Shown here piece by piece: positions 1 through 7,324 of a stretch of 19,696 nt of DNA (positions are counted from its first letter, which is position 1; each line of letters opens with the position of its first letter). Made by a program: the position numbers and the translations under genes. Origin of the DNA: an uncultured Burkholderiales bacterium (GTDB lineage: Bacteria; Pseudomonadota; Gammaproteobacteria; Burkholderiales; Burkholderiaceae_C); the NCBI GenBank assembly GCA_903871865.1, contig CAIQIL010000365.1, forward strand, positions 1 to 19,696, given 5' to 3'. Under the pieces are notes generated by a model. The model did not search any database. It was not told the DNA's origin and was given only the letters and a program-made list of their open reading frames with translations.

Positions 1-917
1 CACTGATTAACGGCACCCAGGTTTCTACCGCGCTGGCATTGAACGGTTTGTTTCTGGCCGAACGCTTACTGAAAGCCGCGACGGTTTCCGGTGCGATGTC
101 GGTCGACGCTGCCAAGGGCAGCGATGCGCCGCAAGCCGAGGCTGCGGCCCGTTCCAGCGCGACCCCATCGGCACGCGCGCCGCTGCGCAGCGCACCGCGC
201 ACCCTGCACCCCACGCCCTCGCGGTTCGGCCAGCGGGGCGCATCGGCCACGCCGTCCGCGCCCACCCACGCGGCACCCCATGAGGTGCGCGGCGGTCGGC
301 ACCGCGGCCTGGAGGTCGTCATCATCGGCGTGTCCACCGGCGGGCCGCGCACGCTGGAAGACATCCTGCCGCAGCTGCCCGCGCACTTCCCCTGCCCGGT
401 GCTGGTGGCCCAGCACATGCCGCCCAACTTCACCGACGCCTTCGCGCGGCGCATGGACCGCCTCTGCCAGCTGCGCGTCAAGGAAGTGGCCACGCCCATG
501 CCGCTGGAGCCAGGCCACATCTACATCGGCCAGGGTGGCACCGACATGATCGTTATGGAGCGCCTCGGGCGGCTGGTGGCCGCGTCCAAGCCCGAATCGC
601 CGAACCACCCCTGGCACCCCTCGGTGGACGTGCTGGTGGAAAGCGCCATGCGCCACCTCGACCCGACGCAGATCACGGGCGTGCAGCTCACTGGCATGGG
701 CGACGACGGCGCCGCGGCCATGACCCAACTCAAGCGCGGCGGTGGCCGCACCATCGCCGAATCCGAGGCCACGGCGGTGGTGTTCGGGATGCCGGGCGAA
801 TTGATCGCCCGAGGTGGCGCCACCACCGTGCTGCCCTGCCAGGACATCGCGCGCCAGCTCATTGGCTGGCTGCAACGCAGCGAAAGGACATCCCATGGGA
901 TTGCGACGAGCCACTGA
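1..917 (+). CDS. cheB: CheB-type protein-glutamate methylesterase, 5' partial
   Basis: Removes methyl groups (and deamidates glutamines) on chemoreceptors, opposing CheR in adaptation. The reading frame is open to the window edge (first full codon at base 3), so the N-terminus, normally a response-regulator receiver domain, is missing. An Ala/Pro/Arg-rich linker spans about bases 120-300. The methylesterase domain follows, with the family's catalytic triad visible: Ser in GVSTGG (codon 333-335), His in QHMP (414-416) and Asp in GMGDDGA (705-707). The stop at 915-917 overlaps the start of the HEAT gene by 23 bases, so translation is probably coupled. A TTG at 39 could be read as a start, but this is unlikely because the frame continues upstream. 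The retained residues before the linker are not recognisable as the end of a receiver domain, and the first ~60 bases are less GC-rich (about 55%) than the rest. The methylesterase assignment is firm; the N-terminal architecture is unknown. Confidence 0.93.
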   Translation, partial: LINGTQVSTALALNGLFLAERLLKAATVSGAMSVDAAKGSDAPQAEAAARSSATPSARAPLRSAPRTLHPTPSRFGQRGASATPSAPTHAAPHEVRGGRHRGLEVVIIGVSTGGPRTLEDILPQLPAHFPCPVLVAQHMPPNFTDAFARRMDRLCQLRVKEVATPMPLEPGHIYIGQGGTDMIVMERLGRLVAASKPESPNHPWHPSVDVLVESAMRHLDPTQITGVQLTGMGDDGAAAMTQLKRGGGRTIAESEATAVVFGMPGELIARGGATTVLPCQDIARQLIGWLQRSERTSHGIATSH

Positions 918-1521
918 TTCAGCGGGCCTTCGCCGCATCGAACCGCGGGACTACCCGCGTGACACCGAAGGCCTGATCGAGCAACTTCAGGATCCGGACC
1001 CCGGCGTGCGCCGCTGGGCCGCCCGCGACCTGGCCATCCACCCCGATGCCGTGCCCGCGCTGTGCGAGTTCCTGGGCCGCGAGCGCGACCTGAGCGTGCG
1101 CGAAGTGATGTTCACCACGCTGGGCTGCCTGGGCGGTGACGACGTGGTGGAGGGCCTCGTGCCGCTGCTGCGCAGCGAAGACGCCAACCTGCGCAACGGC
1201 GCCATCGAGGTCCTGTCGGAGCTGCCAGAGGAGGTCGGTCCGCACATCGAGGTGCTGCTGCGCGACACCGATGCCGACGTCCGCATCTTCACCCTCAACC
1301 TGATGAACGACCTGCGCCACCCCCAGGTGGGCAAGTGGCTGTCCAACGTGCTGACCCACGACCCCCACATCAACGTGGTGGCCGCCGCCCTGGAGGTGCT
1401 GGCCGAGGTTGGCACACCCCAGGCTTGCCAGGCCCTCCAGCTGGCCCGTCAGCGATTCGCCGATGACCCCTTCATCGGCTTCGCTGCGGACCTGGCGCAG
1501 CAAAGAATCGAGGGCGCATGA
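895..1521 (+). CDS. HEAT-repeat (PBS-lyase-type) protein in the che operon
   Basis: A 208-aa soluble protein. About five helical pairs of 30-32 residues run from residue ~25 to ~180, with recurring patterns such as [39 protein letters not shown] and [12 protein letters not shown]. These are typical of HEAT/PBS-lyase repeats, which usually serve as protein-binding scaffolds. There is no signal peptide, membrane helix or catalytic motif. The ATG at 895 is chosen because a GAAAGGA ribosome-binding site lies at 882-888; the frame is open further upstream, but that part is inside cheB. The gene overlaps cheB by 23 bases and cheR by 4 (ATGA), so it is translated as part of the chemosensory operon. 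By inference it could scaffold CheB/CheR or modulate their access to the receptor. HEAT-like proteins occur in some other che clusters, but I know of no assigned function for this one. Confidence 0.85.
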   Translation: MGLRRATDSAGLRRIEPRDYPRDTEGLIEQLQDPDPGVRRWAARDLAIHPDAVPALCEFLGRERDLSVREVMFTTLGCLGGDDVVEGLVPLLRSEDANLRNGAIEVLSELPEEVGPHIEVLLRDTDADVRIFTLNLMNDLRHPQVGKWLSNVLTHDPHINVVAAALEVLAEVGTPQACQALQLARQRFADDPFIGFAADLAQQRIEGA

Positions 1522-2381
1522 AAGCCGTCGCCATCGAGAAGCCCACGATCACGGAAGCCGACTTTGAAAAGTTCCGCGAGTTTTTTTACCGCAAGACGGG
1601 CATCCAGTTCGACCACACCAAACGCTACTTCGTGGACAAGCGTTTGATCGAGCGCATCGAAGCCACAGGTACAGACAGCTTTCGCAGCTACTTCGTCAAG
1701 TTGCGCTTCGAAACCGACGGCATGGAGATGCAGGCCCTGGTCAACACCATGACCGTCAACGAGACCTACTTCTTCCGCGAGGCGTACCAGTTCGACTGCC
1801 TGGTCCACAGCATGCTCGACGACATCGTGGCCAAGCGCAAGCCGGGCTCGCGCCTGCGCATCTGGTCGATCCCCTCGTCCACGGGCGAGGAGCCTTACTC
1901 GATCGCCATCTACCTGCTGGAGCGCTGGCCGCTGATCGATCAATACGACGTCGAAATCCTGTCCTCCGATATCGACACCGCGGTGCTGCAGTCAGCCCAG
2001 CGCGGCGTTTACTCGGACCGGTCCATCTCGAACCTGCCCAAGCCCTACCTGGCCAAGTACTTCAACCGCACGCCAGAGGGCGACTGGAAGCTCTCACGCG
2101 ACATCGTCGACGCGGTGGACTTCAGCCGCGTGAACCTCAGCGATCCCAACGACACACGGCGCTTCCGCGACATCGACGTGATCTTTTGTCGCAACCTGCT
2201 GATCTATTTCGACGACATCTCCCGGCGCATCGCAGCCGAGGCGATGTACGACGCACTGCGCCCGGGCGGCTTCGTCTGCCTGGGCCACTCCGAGTCGATG
2301 AGCCGCATCTCGTCGCTCTTCAACGTGCGCCGCTTCCCCGATGCGATGGTCTATGAAAAGCCCATGGAGGCCCAACGATGA
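1518..2381 (+). CDS. cheR: CheR-type chemoreceptor glutamate methyltransferase
   Basis: Transfers methyl groups from S-adenosylmethionine to receptor glutamates during adaptation. The 287-aa length is typical. A small helical N-terminal domain (residues ~10-80) precedes the Rossmann-like SAM domain. The CheR signature WSxxxSTGEEPYS lies at residues 116-128 (here WSIPSSTGEEPYSIA), with Ser at 120 where many CheR proteins have Cys. IFCRNLLIYFD (from residue 222) and LRPGGFVCLGHSES are also characteristic. No C-terminal TPR extension is present. Start and stop overlap the neighbouring genes by ATGA junctions, indicating tight translational coupling with the HEAT protein before it and the CheY-like regulator after it. 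The substrate is probably the MCP encoded at the end of the operon. That receptor's C-terminus is not the NWETF pentapeptide that tethers enteric CheR. Confidence 0.95.
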   Translation: MKAVAIEKPTITEADFEKFREFFYRKTGIQFDHTKRYFVDKRLIERIEATGTDSFRSYFVKLRFETDGMEMQALVNTMTVNETYFFREAYQFDCLVHSMLDDIVAKRKPGSRLRIWSIPSSTGEEPYSIAIYLLERWPLIDQYDVEILSSDIDTAVLQSAQRGVYSDRSISNLPKPYLAKYFNRTPEGDWKLSRDIVDAVDFSRVNLSDPNDTRRFRDIDVIFCRNLLIYFDDISRRIAAEAMYDALRPGGFVCLGHSESMSRISSLFNVRRFPDAMVYEKPMEAQR

Positions 2382-2794
2382 ACCGCGTTCTCGTGATCGA
2401 CGATGCCGCCACCGTGCGCATGTACCACCGCAAGATCCTCGGCGATGCCGGCTGGCAAACCGACGAAGCCATCAACGGCCTGGAGGCGCTGGAGAAGGTC
2501 AACAACCAGCCCCCTGAGACCCCCTTCGACCTCTACGTCGTGGACATCAACATGCCCAAGATGGACGGCTACACCTTCGTGCGTGAGCTGCGGCGCCACC
2601 CCAGCGCCATGCAGGCCCCCGTGATGATGGTGTCGACCGAGGCGCAGTCGCAGGACACCAGCGTGGCCTTCGACGCGGGCGCCAACTGCTACCTGGTCAA
2701 ACCGGCCAAACCCCAGGAGCTGGTGCTGACCGCCGCCCTGCTGCTGGGCGACGCCGCGGTGGCCCTCAAGGCCGCCGAAGGAGTGCGTGCATGA
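2378..2794 (+). CDS. CheY-like single-domain response regulator (first copy)
   Basis: A 138-aa stand-alone receiver domain. Visible phosphorylation-site residues are the acidic pair D8/D9 (VIDDA), the phosphoacceptor D56 (VVDINMPKMDG), S86/T87 (VSTEA) and K108 (LVKPA). It has no DNA-binding or enzymatic output domain, so it should act by protein-protein contact like CheY. It may be a motor-binding regulator, a phosphate sink, or a regulator of a non-flagellar output. It overlaps cheR (ATGA at 2378-2381) and cheA (4 bases at 2791), so it is made together with the kinase expected to phosphorylate it. A second CheY-like gene lies after cheA, and the two are divergent in sequence. Which of them binds the flagellar switch cannot be told from sequence. 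Confidence 0.93.
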   Translation: MNRVLVIDDAATVRMYHRKILGDAGWQTDEAINGLEALEKVNNQPPETPFDLYVVDINMPKMDGYTFVRELRRHPSAMQAPVMMVSTEAQSQDTSVAFDAGANCYLVKPAKPQELVLTAALLLGDAAVALKAAEGVRA

Positions 2795-5253
2795 ACCAAA
2801 CCGAATTGCTGGACCAGTTCATCCTGGAGGCGCGCGACTGCCTGGAGCAGATCGGCCAGCGCCTGCTGGAAGTGGAAAAAAGCCCGACCGACGCCGAGCT
2901 GCTCAACGACCTGTTCCGACTGGTGCACACCCTCAAGGGCAACTGCGGCCTGTTCGAGTTCAAGCCGCTGGAGCGCGTCGTGCATGCTGGTGAAGACCTG
3001 CTCGACCGCGTGCGCAATGGCACGCTGGGCTACAGCAACGACATGGCCGATGCCTTGCTCGACGCGATGGATTTCACCGCCCAGATGATCGACGAGATCG
3101 AGCAGACTGGGGCCATTTCTTCGGCCGCAGAAGGGCGTTCACAGGCCCTGGCGACCGCGCTGCGCGCCCACCTGGCGGGACCTGCACCGAAGGCAGCGAC
3201 CGATATGTCTGCTGCTGCGCCGTCTGCCGTGCCGGCTGCCGACGCCAGCGCGGCACCGGCCCTCGTCCCCGCGACCACGCCCCACGTCACCCCTGCGCCG
3301 GCTTGGATGGACCGCATCCCCACCGCGCTGCTGGAGCGCTTCCCCGACGCCGTGGTGTGGCGCTACCGACCCGAGCCCGAGTGCTTCTTCAAGGGTGAGG
3401 ACCCGTGGCTGCTGAGCCGCCAGATGCCGGCCCTCAAGCACCTGGACGTGAGCACGCAAGGTGACTGGCCGCCCGCCGAGGAGGCCGACTGCTACCAGTG
3501 CAACCTGGACTTGGTGGGTCTGAGCGACGCGCCCATCGCCTACGTCAGCGACCACTTCCGCTGCGTGCCCGAGCAGGTCGAAGTCATCGCCCTGAGCGCA
3601 CTGCGCCCGGCCCCGCCGGTGGCTGCGCCCGCGCCTGTGCCCATGGCAGCCACGACCGCGGCACCCACCTTGTCGGTGGCGCCAGGCGGTGGGCAATCCT
3701 CCGCCAACCTGCGCAAGCGCGCCCTGCAGATCTGGGACGACCAGATCGCCCTGCTGGCCCGCAGCGGCATCGCTCCGGGCACCGTCGCCGCCGTGCGCCT
3801 GTCCCTGCAAGGCCTGCTGCGTGCCACCGCCGGCGAGAGCGCCGCCCTGCACCTGACCACCTTGTTGGCCTTGCCCGCGAACGCTTCGGCAGCGGCCGTG
3901 GGCCAGTGGGCCGCACAACACCGCCCCACCGGCGAAGCCCACGGCGACGCCAGCAAGGCCACCGACCGCCCCGATGGCCTGGACGTACATGCCGACCATC
4001 CCGCCTGCGACGGCAGCGGCCTGCCGCCTGGCACACCGCCCGATGCGGCCCGCCGCAGCCCGGGCGATGACGGCGGCCACCAGAAGGTGCTCAAGGTCGG
4101 CCAGGAAAAAGTCGATCGGCTGATGGACCTGATCGGCGAGATGGTGGTGGCCAAGAACGCCCTGCCCTACCTCGCCCAGCGTGCCGAGACGCACTTCCAG
4201 CAGCGCGAACTGGCCCGCGAGATCAAGGCCCAGTACGCCGTCATCAACCGCATCGCCGAAGACATGCAGCACGCCATCATGCAGGTGCGCATGCTGCCCG
4301 TGGGCACCGTGTTCCAGCGCTTCGGCCGGCTGGTGCGCGACATCTCGCGCAAGCTGGGCAAAGAGGTCGAACTGGTCGTGGAAGGCGAAGACACCGAGGC
4401 CGACAAGAACGTCATCGAGTCGCTGGCGGACCCGCTCATCCACATCATCCGCAACAGCCTGGACCACGGCATCGAGCTGCCAGAGGCGCGCCGCAAGGCC
4501 GGTAAGCCAACGCACGGCACCATCCGCGTGGCCGCGCGGCAAGAATCCGACCGCGTGGTCATCGAGATCGACGACGACGGCGCGGGCGTGGACCCGAACC
4601 GCATCCGCCGCAAGGCCATCGAGCGTGGCCTCATCCCCGAAGACAAGGCCGCCACGCTGACCGACACCGAGGCCGTGCAGCTGATTTTCCTACCGGGCTT
4701 CTCCACCGCCGACACCATCTCTGACCTGTCGGGGCGCGGCGTGGGCATGGACGTGGTGCGCACGGCGGTCGAGCGCATCAATGGGCACGTCGAGCTCAGC
4801 AGCCAGTTCGGCAAGGGCACCCGCTTGCGCCTGTCGCTGCCGCTGTCGATGGCCGTCACCAACGTGATGATCATCGAGGCGGGCGGGCGTCGCTTCGGCG
4901 TGCCGATGGACCTCATCGTCGAGACCGTCCGCGTGCACGCCGACGACATCCACCACTTCAAGCAGGCCCAGACCACCGTGCTGCGCGGGCGCATCGTGCC
5001 GCTGCGCGCACTGCACGGCCTGCTGGCGCTGGACGACACGCCGCACCTCAACGAAGAGGGCGAACACGCTGTGCTGGTGGTGCGCTTTGGCAACGAGAAC
5101 GTCGGCCTGCTGGTCGACCAGTTCCACGGCGCCACCGACATCATCCTCAAGCCGCTGGAAGGCGTGCTGGCCGGGCTCACCGGTTTCGCAGGCACCGCCC
5201 TCATGGGCGATGGCAGCGTGCTGATGGTCCTCAACCCCAAGGAGTTGGTCTGA
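2791..5253 (+). CDS. cheA: CheA-type chemotaxis histidine kinase
   Basis: An 820-aa kinase that autophosphorylates on the Hpt domain and passes phosphate to CheY and CheB. Domains in order: P1/Hpt (residues ~1-105, phospho-His H46 in LVHTLKGNCGL); an Ala/Pro-rich linker (~115-170); an unusual module at ~172-270 containing WRYRPEPECFFKGEDPW; a second linker and a helical stretch (~300-385); P3 dimerisation (from ~431, VGQEKVDRLMDLIGEMV); P4 ATPase with N-box around N555 (IIRNSLDHG), G1 at 594-599 (DDDGAG) and G2 at 648-653 (GRGVGM); and P5 CheW-like coupling domain (~685-820). All core kinase motifs are intact. It is longer than enteric CheA (about 650 aa), mainly in the middle. The stop overlaps the next start (TGATG). 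No CheW gene is visible in the window, so coupling to the receptor would need one encoded elsewhere or be direct. Confidence 0.96.
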   Translation: MNQTELLDQFILEARDCLEQIGQRLLEVEKSPTDAELLNDLFRLVHTLKGNCGLFEFKPLERVVHAGEDLLDRVRNGTLGYSNDMADALLDAMDFTAQMIDEIEQTGAISSAAEGRSQALATALRAHLAGPAPKAATDMSAAAPSAVPAADASAAPALVPATTPHVTPAPAWMDRIPTALLERFPDAVVWRYRPEPECFFKGEDPWLLSRQMPALKHLDVSTQGDWPPAEEADCYQCNLDLVGLSDAPIAYVSDHFRCVPEQVEVIALSALRPAPPVAAPAPVPMAATTAAPTLSVAPGGGQSSANLRKRALQIWDDQIALLARSGIAPGTVAAVRLSLQGLLRATAGESAALHLTTLLALPANASAAAVGQWAAQHRPTGEAHGDASKATDRPDGLDVHADHPACDGSGLPPGTPPDAARRSPGDDGGHQKVLKVGQEKVDRLMDLIGEMVVAKNALPYLAQRAETHFQQRELAREIKAQYAVINRIAEDMQHAIMQVRMLPVGTVFQRFGRLVRDISRKLGKEVELVVEGEDTEADKNVIESLADPLIHIIRNSLDHGIELPEARRKAGKPTHGTIRVAARQESDRVVIEIDDDGAGVDPNRIRRKAIERGLIPEDKAATLTDTEAVQLIFLPGFSTADTISDLSGRGVGMDVVRTAVERINGHVELSSQFGKGTRLRLSLPLSMAVTNVMIIEAGGRRFGVPMDLIVETVRVHADDIHHFKQAQTTVLRGRIVPLRALHGLLALDDTPHLNEEGEHAVLVVRFGNENVGLLVDQFHGATDIILKPLEGVLAGLTGFAGTALMGDGSVLMVLNPKELV

Positions 5254-5498
5254 TGGGCATCCGTTACCTCAAGAAATACGCGGCGCTTGAAGACATTGTC
5301 ACGGTCGAGGACGCAGAAACACTGTTCGGCTGGCTCAAGCAACAGGCCAAACCAGCCGTAAACCTGAGCAAGTGCGTGCATGTGCACGCGGCCGTCCTGC
5401 AAGTGTTGCTGCTGGTCAAGCCACAGGTGCATGGGCACGCGGCCGACCCGTGGCTCGCTCAGGCCCTGGGCTGCGCGCCGGGACAGGTCAGCGACTGA
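5253..5498 (+). CDS. Small STAS-like protein between cheA and cheY
   Basis: An 81-aa protein with no signal peptide or membrane helix. Its ATG overlaps the cheA stop (TGATG), so it is translationally coupled to the kinase and very probably real. The pattern VNLSKCVHVHAAVLQVLLL (residues 36-54) resembles the central strand-helix of STAS/anti-sigma-factor-antagonist domains (LDLSxxxxIDSSGLQxLL). The preceding VEDAETLFGWLKQQ would match the helix before that strand. The Asp-Ser-Ser-Gly segment that carries the phosphorylatable Ser in SpoIIAA-type proteins is replaced by HAAV, so a phospho-switch on this residue is not expected. At about 80 residues it is shorter than a full STAS domain (about 100-110). 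The STAS assignment rests on pattern only. By inference it may be an adaptor or regulator of CheA. Confidence 0.75.
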   Translation: MGIRYLKKYAALEDIVTVEDAETLFGWLKQQAKPAVNLSKCVHVHAAVLQVLLLVKPQVHGHAADPWLAQALGCAPGQVSD

Positions 5499-5517
5499 GC
5501 ATTGAAAGGCAGCGATC

Positions 5518-5883
5518 GTGAAATCCGTTTTTCTGGTGGACGACTCCAGCACCATGCTGATGAGCCTCAAGAGCACCCTCGAGATCAGCGGGTTCAAGGT
5601 GGACACGGCCTGCGACGGCGAGCAGGCGCTTCACAAGATCCAGGCTGGCCTCAAGCCTGACCTCATCATCACCGACATCAACATGCCCAAAATGGACGGG
5701 CTGCTGCTCATCAAAGAGGCGCGCAAGATCTTGCGCTTCACGCCCATCCTGGCGCTGACCACCGAGAGTCAAGCCACCAAACGCGATGAGGCCAAAAAGC
5801 TCGGGGCGTCGGGTTGGCTGATCAAGCCCGTGGTGGGCAGCGAGTTGGTGCGCATCGTCAAGCAGGTGCTGCCCGGCGCCTGA
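5518..5883 (+). CDS. cheY: CheY-like single-domain response regulator (second copy)
   Basis: A 121-aa receiver-only protein. Key residues are D8/D9 (LVDDS), phosphoacceptor D53 (ITDINMPKMDG), T81/T82 (ALTTES) and K103 (LIKPV). The start is GTG at 5518, preceded by an AAAGG at 5505-5509, and no ATG in frame would preserve the first beta strand. Its compact size and ALTTES/LIKPV motifs are typical of CheY proteins that act on the motor or as fast diffusible outputs. It is 19 bases downstream of the STAS-like gene and 43 bases upstream of the MCP gene, so it is probably in the same transcript. No CheZ is encoded in the window; the adjacent receptor carries a CheZ-like D-x-x-x-Q motif that might dephosphorylate this protein (see findings). 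Confidence 0.94.
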   Translation: MKSVFLVDDSSTMLMSLKSTLEISGFKVDTACDGEQALHKIQAGLKPDLIITDINMPKMDGLLLIKEARKILRFTPILALTTESQATKRDEAKKLGASGWLIKPVVGSELVRIVKQVLPGA

Positions 5884-5926
5884 TGCGCCGCGCCACGACC
5901 GCCGCACTTGGACAGAAGGACGCCTC

Positions 5927-7306
5927 ATGGATGCCACTTCACCTCCCACCATGGACGCACTCGGGCAAGCTGCCCGGACTCACGGCAGCGTGCCGCCTGC
6001 GCCTCCCTCCAGCGATGAGGCCGCACAGTACATTCGCAAACGACGGTTGGCTCGATGGCTCAGCCGCGGCTGCGTGCTGGGACTGGTGGCGGTCTTGCTG
6101 GCGGGGCTCCACGCTTTTGTCCCTGGCGCCCTCTCCCTGGCCGCCGAGCTGACCGCTGTGGGCTGCACCTTGCTCGGCCTGGTGGCAGCCGACTTCCGCA
6201 TCTACCGCAGCGATACCCCGGAAACCGTGACCGAGGTGGTCAGCCAGGACCTGGCGCGGCTGGAGCAGTGTTTCGCCATCCTACAAAAGCAAGTGGGCGT
6301 GACCATCCAGACTTCCGAGCACGCCGTGCTGGAGATGGTCGAGCGACTGCACCGCGTGCACCAGCGCAGCAGCGAATTGCACCACCATGTCATGGAAGCG
6401 GTGGGGCGGTCCAGGCACATCTCCGAGGCGTCCCAACACGAAGCCGATGGCAACCGTGCGACGGTGGCCACACTGGCCTCGTCGCAGGAGGCCTTCATCA
6501 CGGCGCGCAAGCTCAACCAACAGCGCATCGGTCTGGTCGTCGACCAGGTGCGGCGCCTGACGCCGCTGGCCGCGCTGATCAGCGACATCTCGCGCCAGAC
6601 CAGCCTGCTGTCCATCAACGCCTCCATCGAGGCTGCGCGCGCCGGCCCGGAGGGCGCCGGCTTCAAGGTCGTGGCCACCGAGGTGCGGCGACTGTCGGCA
6701 CAGACCGCCGAAGCGGCCCAGCAAATCAGCGAAGGCATCCACAACGTGGCCGACACCATCGAGAGCGAGCTGGTGCAGGCCAACCAGCTGGACTCCGAAG
6801 GCAGCGCGGCCCACCAGCTCACCGCCGTGGCCTCGCACATCGCGCAAATCAGCGCCAGTCTGGACGAGGTCGTCCCCTACCTGTCACAGCTGTCGCAGAA
6901 CATGCACGCGGGCATCGAGGTCATCACCACAGACATCATCGACGCCATGGGCCACATGCAATTTCAGGACGTCAACCGGCAGTTGCTGGAACAGGTGGAA
7001 TCGGCACTGGGCAGCCTGTCCGAGCACAGCGCCGCGCTGTACGCCCTGGTGGGCGGCGACGCCCCTCCTCCACCGCATGCGCTCGAAGAATTGATGGAGC
7101 GCTGGGCAGACGGCTATGTCTCGGAGGCGCAGCGCATCGCGCACAACGAGGTGCGCCGCGCGGCGGGCACCCAGCAAAGCCGCAAGGGGCACATCGGGCA
7201 CACCGCATCGAACACGGCACAACCTGGCGCCAGCAATGCACCGACGACTCAGACGGCCGAGGTCGAACTGGCCAGCCCGGAAGTGCCCCGCATCGAGTTG
7301 TTCTGA
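5927..7306 (+). CDS. MCP-type transducer with two adjacent membrane helices and a CheZ-like motif
   Basis: A 459-aa receptor-like protein. The start ATG at 5927 follows AGAAGGA (5914-5920). After a polar N-terminus, two hydrophobic helices (~48-63 and ~68-88) are joined by only a few residues, so there is no periplasmic ligand-binding domain; signals probably come from inside the membrane or cytoplasm, or from partner proteins. The rest is mainly coiled coil. The signalling hairpin tip lies at ~219-256 (SDISRQTSLLSINASIEAARAG followed by FKVVATEVRRLS), matching the MCP consensus with some substitutions. At residues 345-352 there is QFQDVNRQ, which has the D-x-x-x-Q spacing of the CheZ active site (QDLTGQ). 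The C-terminus ends in PRIELF, not NWETF. As the last gene of the operon it is the likely partner of the upstream CheA, CheR and CheB. The MCP identity is firm; the phosphatase idea is inference. Confidence 0.92.
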   Translation: MDATSPPTMDALGQAARTHGSVPPAPPSSDEAAQYIRKRRLARWLSRGCVLGLVAVLLAGLHAFVPGALSLAAELTAVGCTLLGLVAADFRIYRSDTPETVTEVVSQDLARLEQCFAILQKQVGVTIQTSEHAVLEMVERLHRVHQRSSELHHHVMEAVGRSRHISEASQHEADGNRATVATLASSQEAFITARKLNQQRIGLVVDQVRRLTPLAALISDISRQTSLLSINASIEAARAGPEGAGFKVVATEVRRLSAQTAEAAQQISEGIHNVADTIESELVQANQLDSEGSAAHQLTAVASHIAQISASLDEVVPYLSQLSQNMHAGIEVITTDIIDAMGHMQFQDVNRQLLEQVESALGSLSEHSAALYALVGGDAPPPPHALEELMERWADGYVSEAQRIAHNEVRRAAGTQQSRKGHIGHTASNTAQPGASNAPTTQTAEVELASPEVPRIELF

Positions 7307-7324
7307 GGCTCGGTCAGCGGGATT

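Noticed and set aside
3139..4542. Long minus-strand open frame (467 codons) antisense to cheA
   Set aside because: High-GC shadow of the cheA frame: low-complexity His/Gln/Ala/Gly-rich translation, no recognisable domain, and cheA itself is fully conserved across this stretch.
7307..7324. Bidirectional terminator between the convergent MCP and metH genes
   Set aside because: Only a 4-bp GGCT/AGCC pairing is possible across the gap, with no T-run on either strand.
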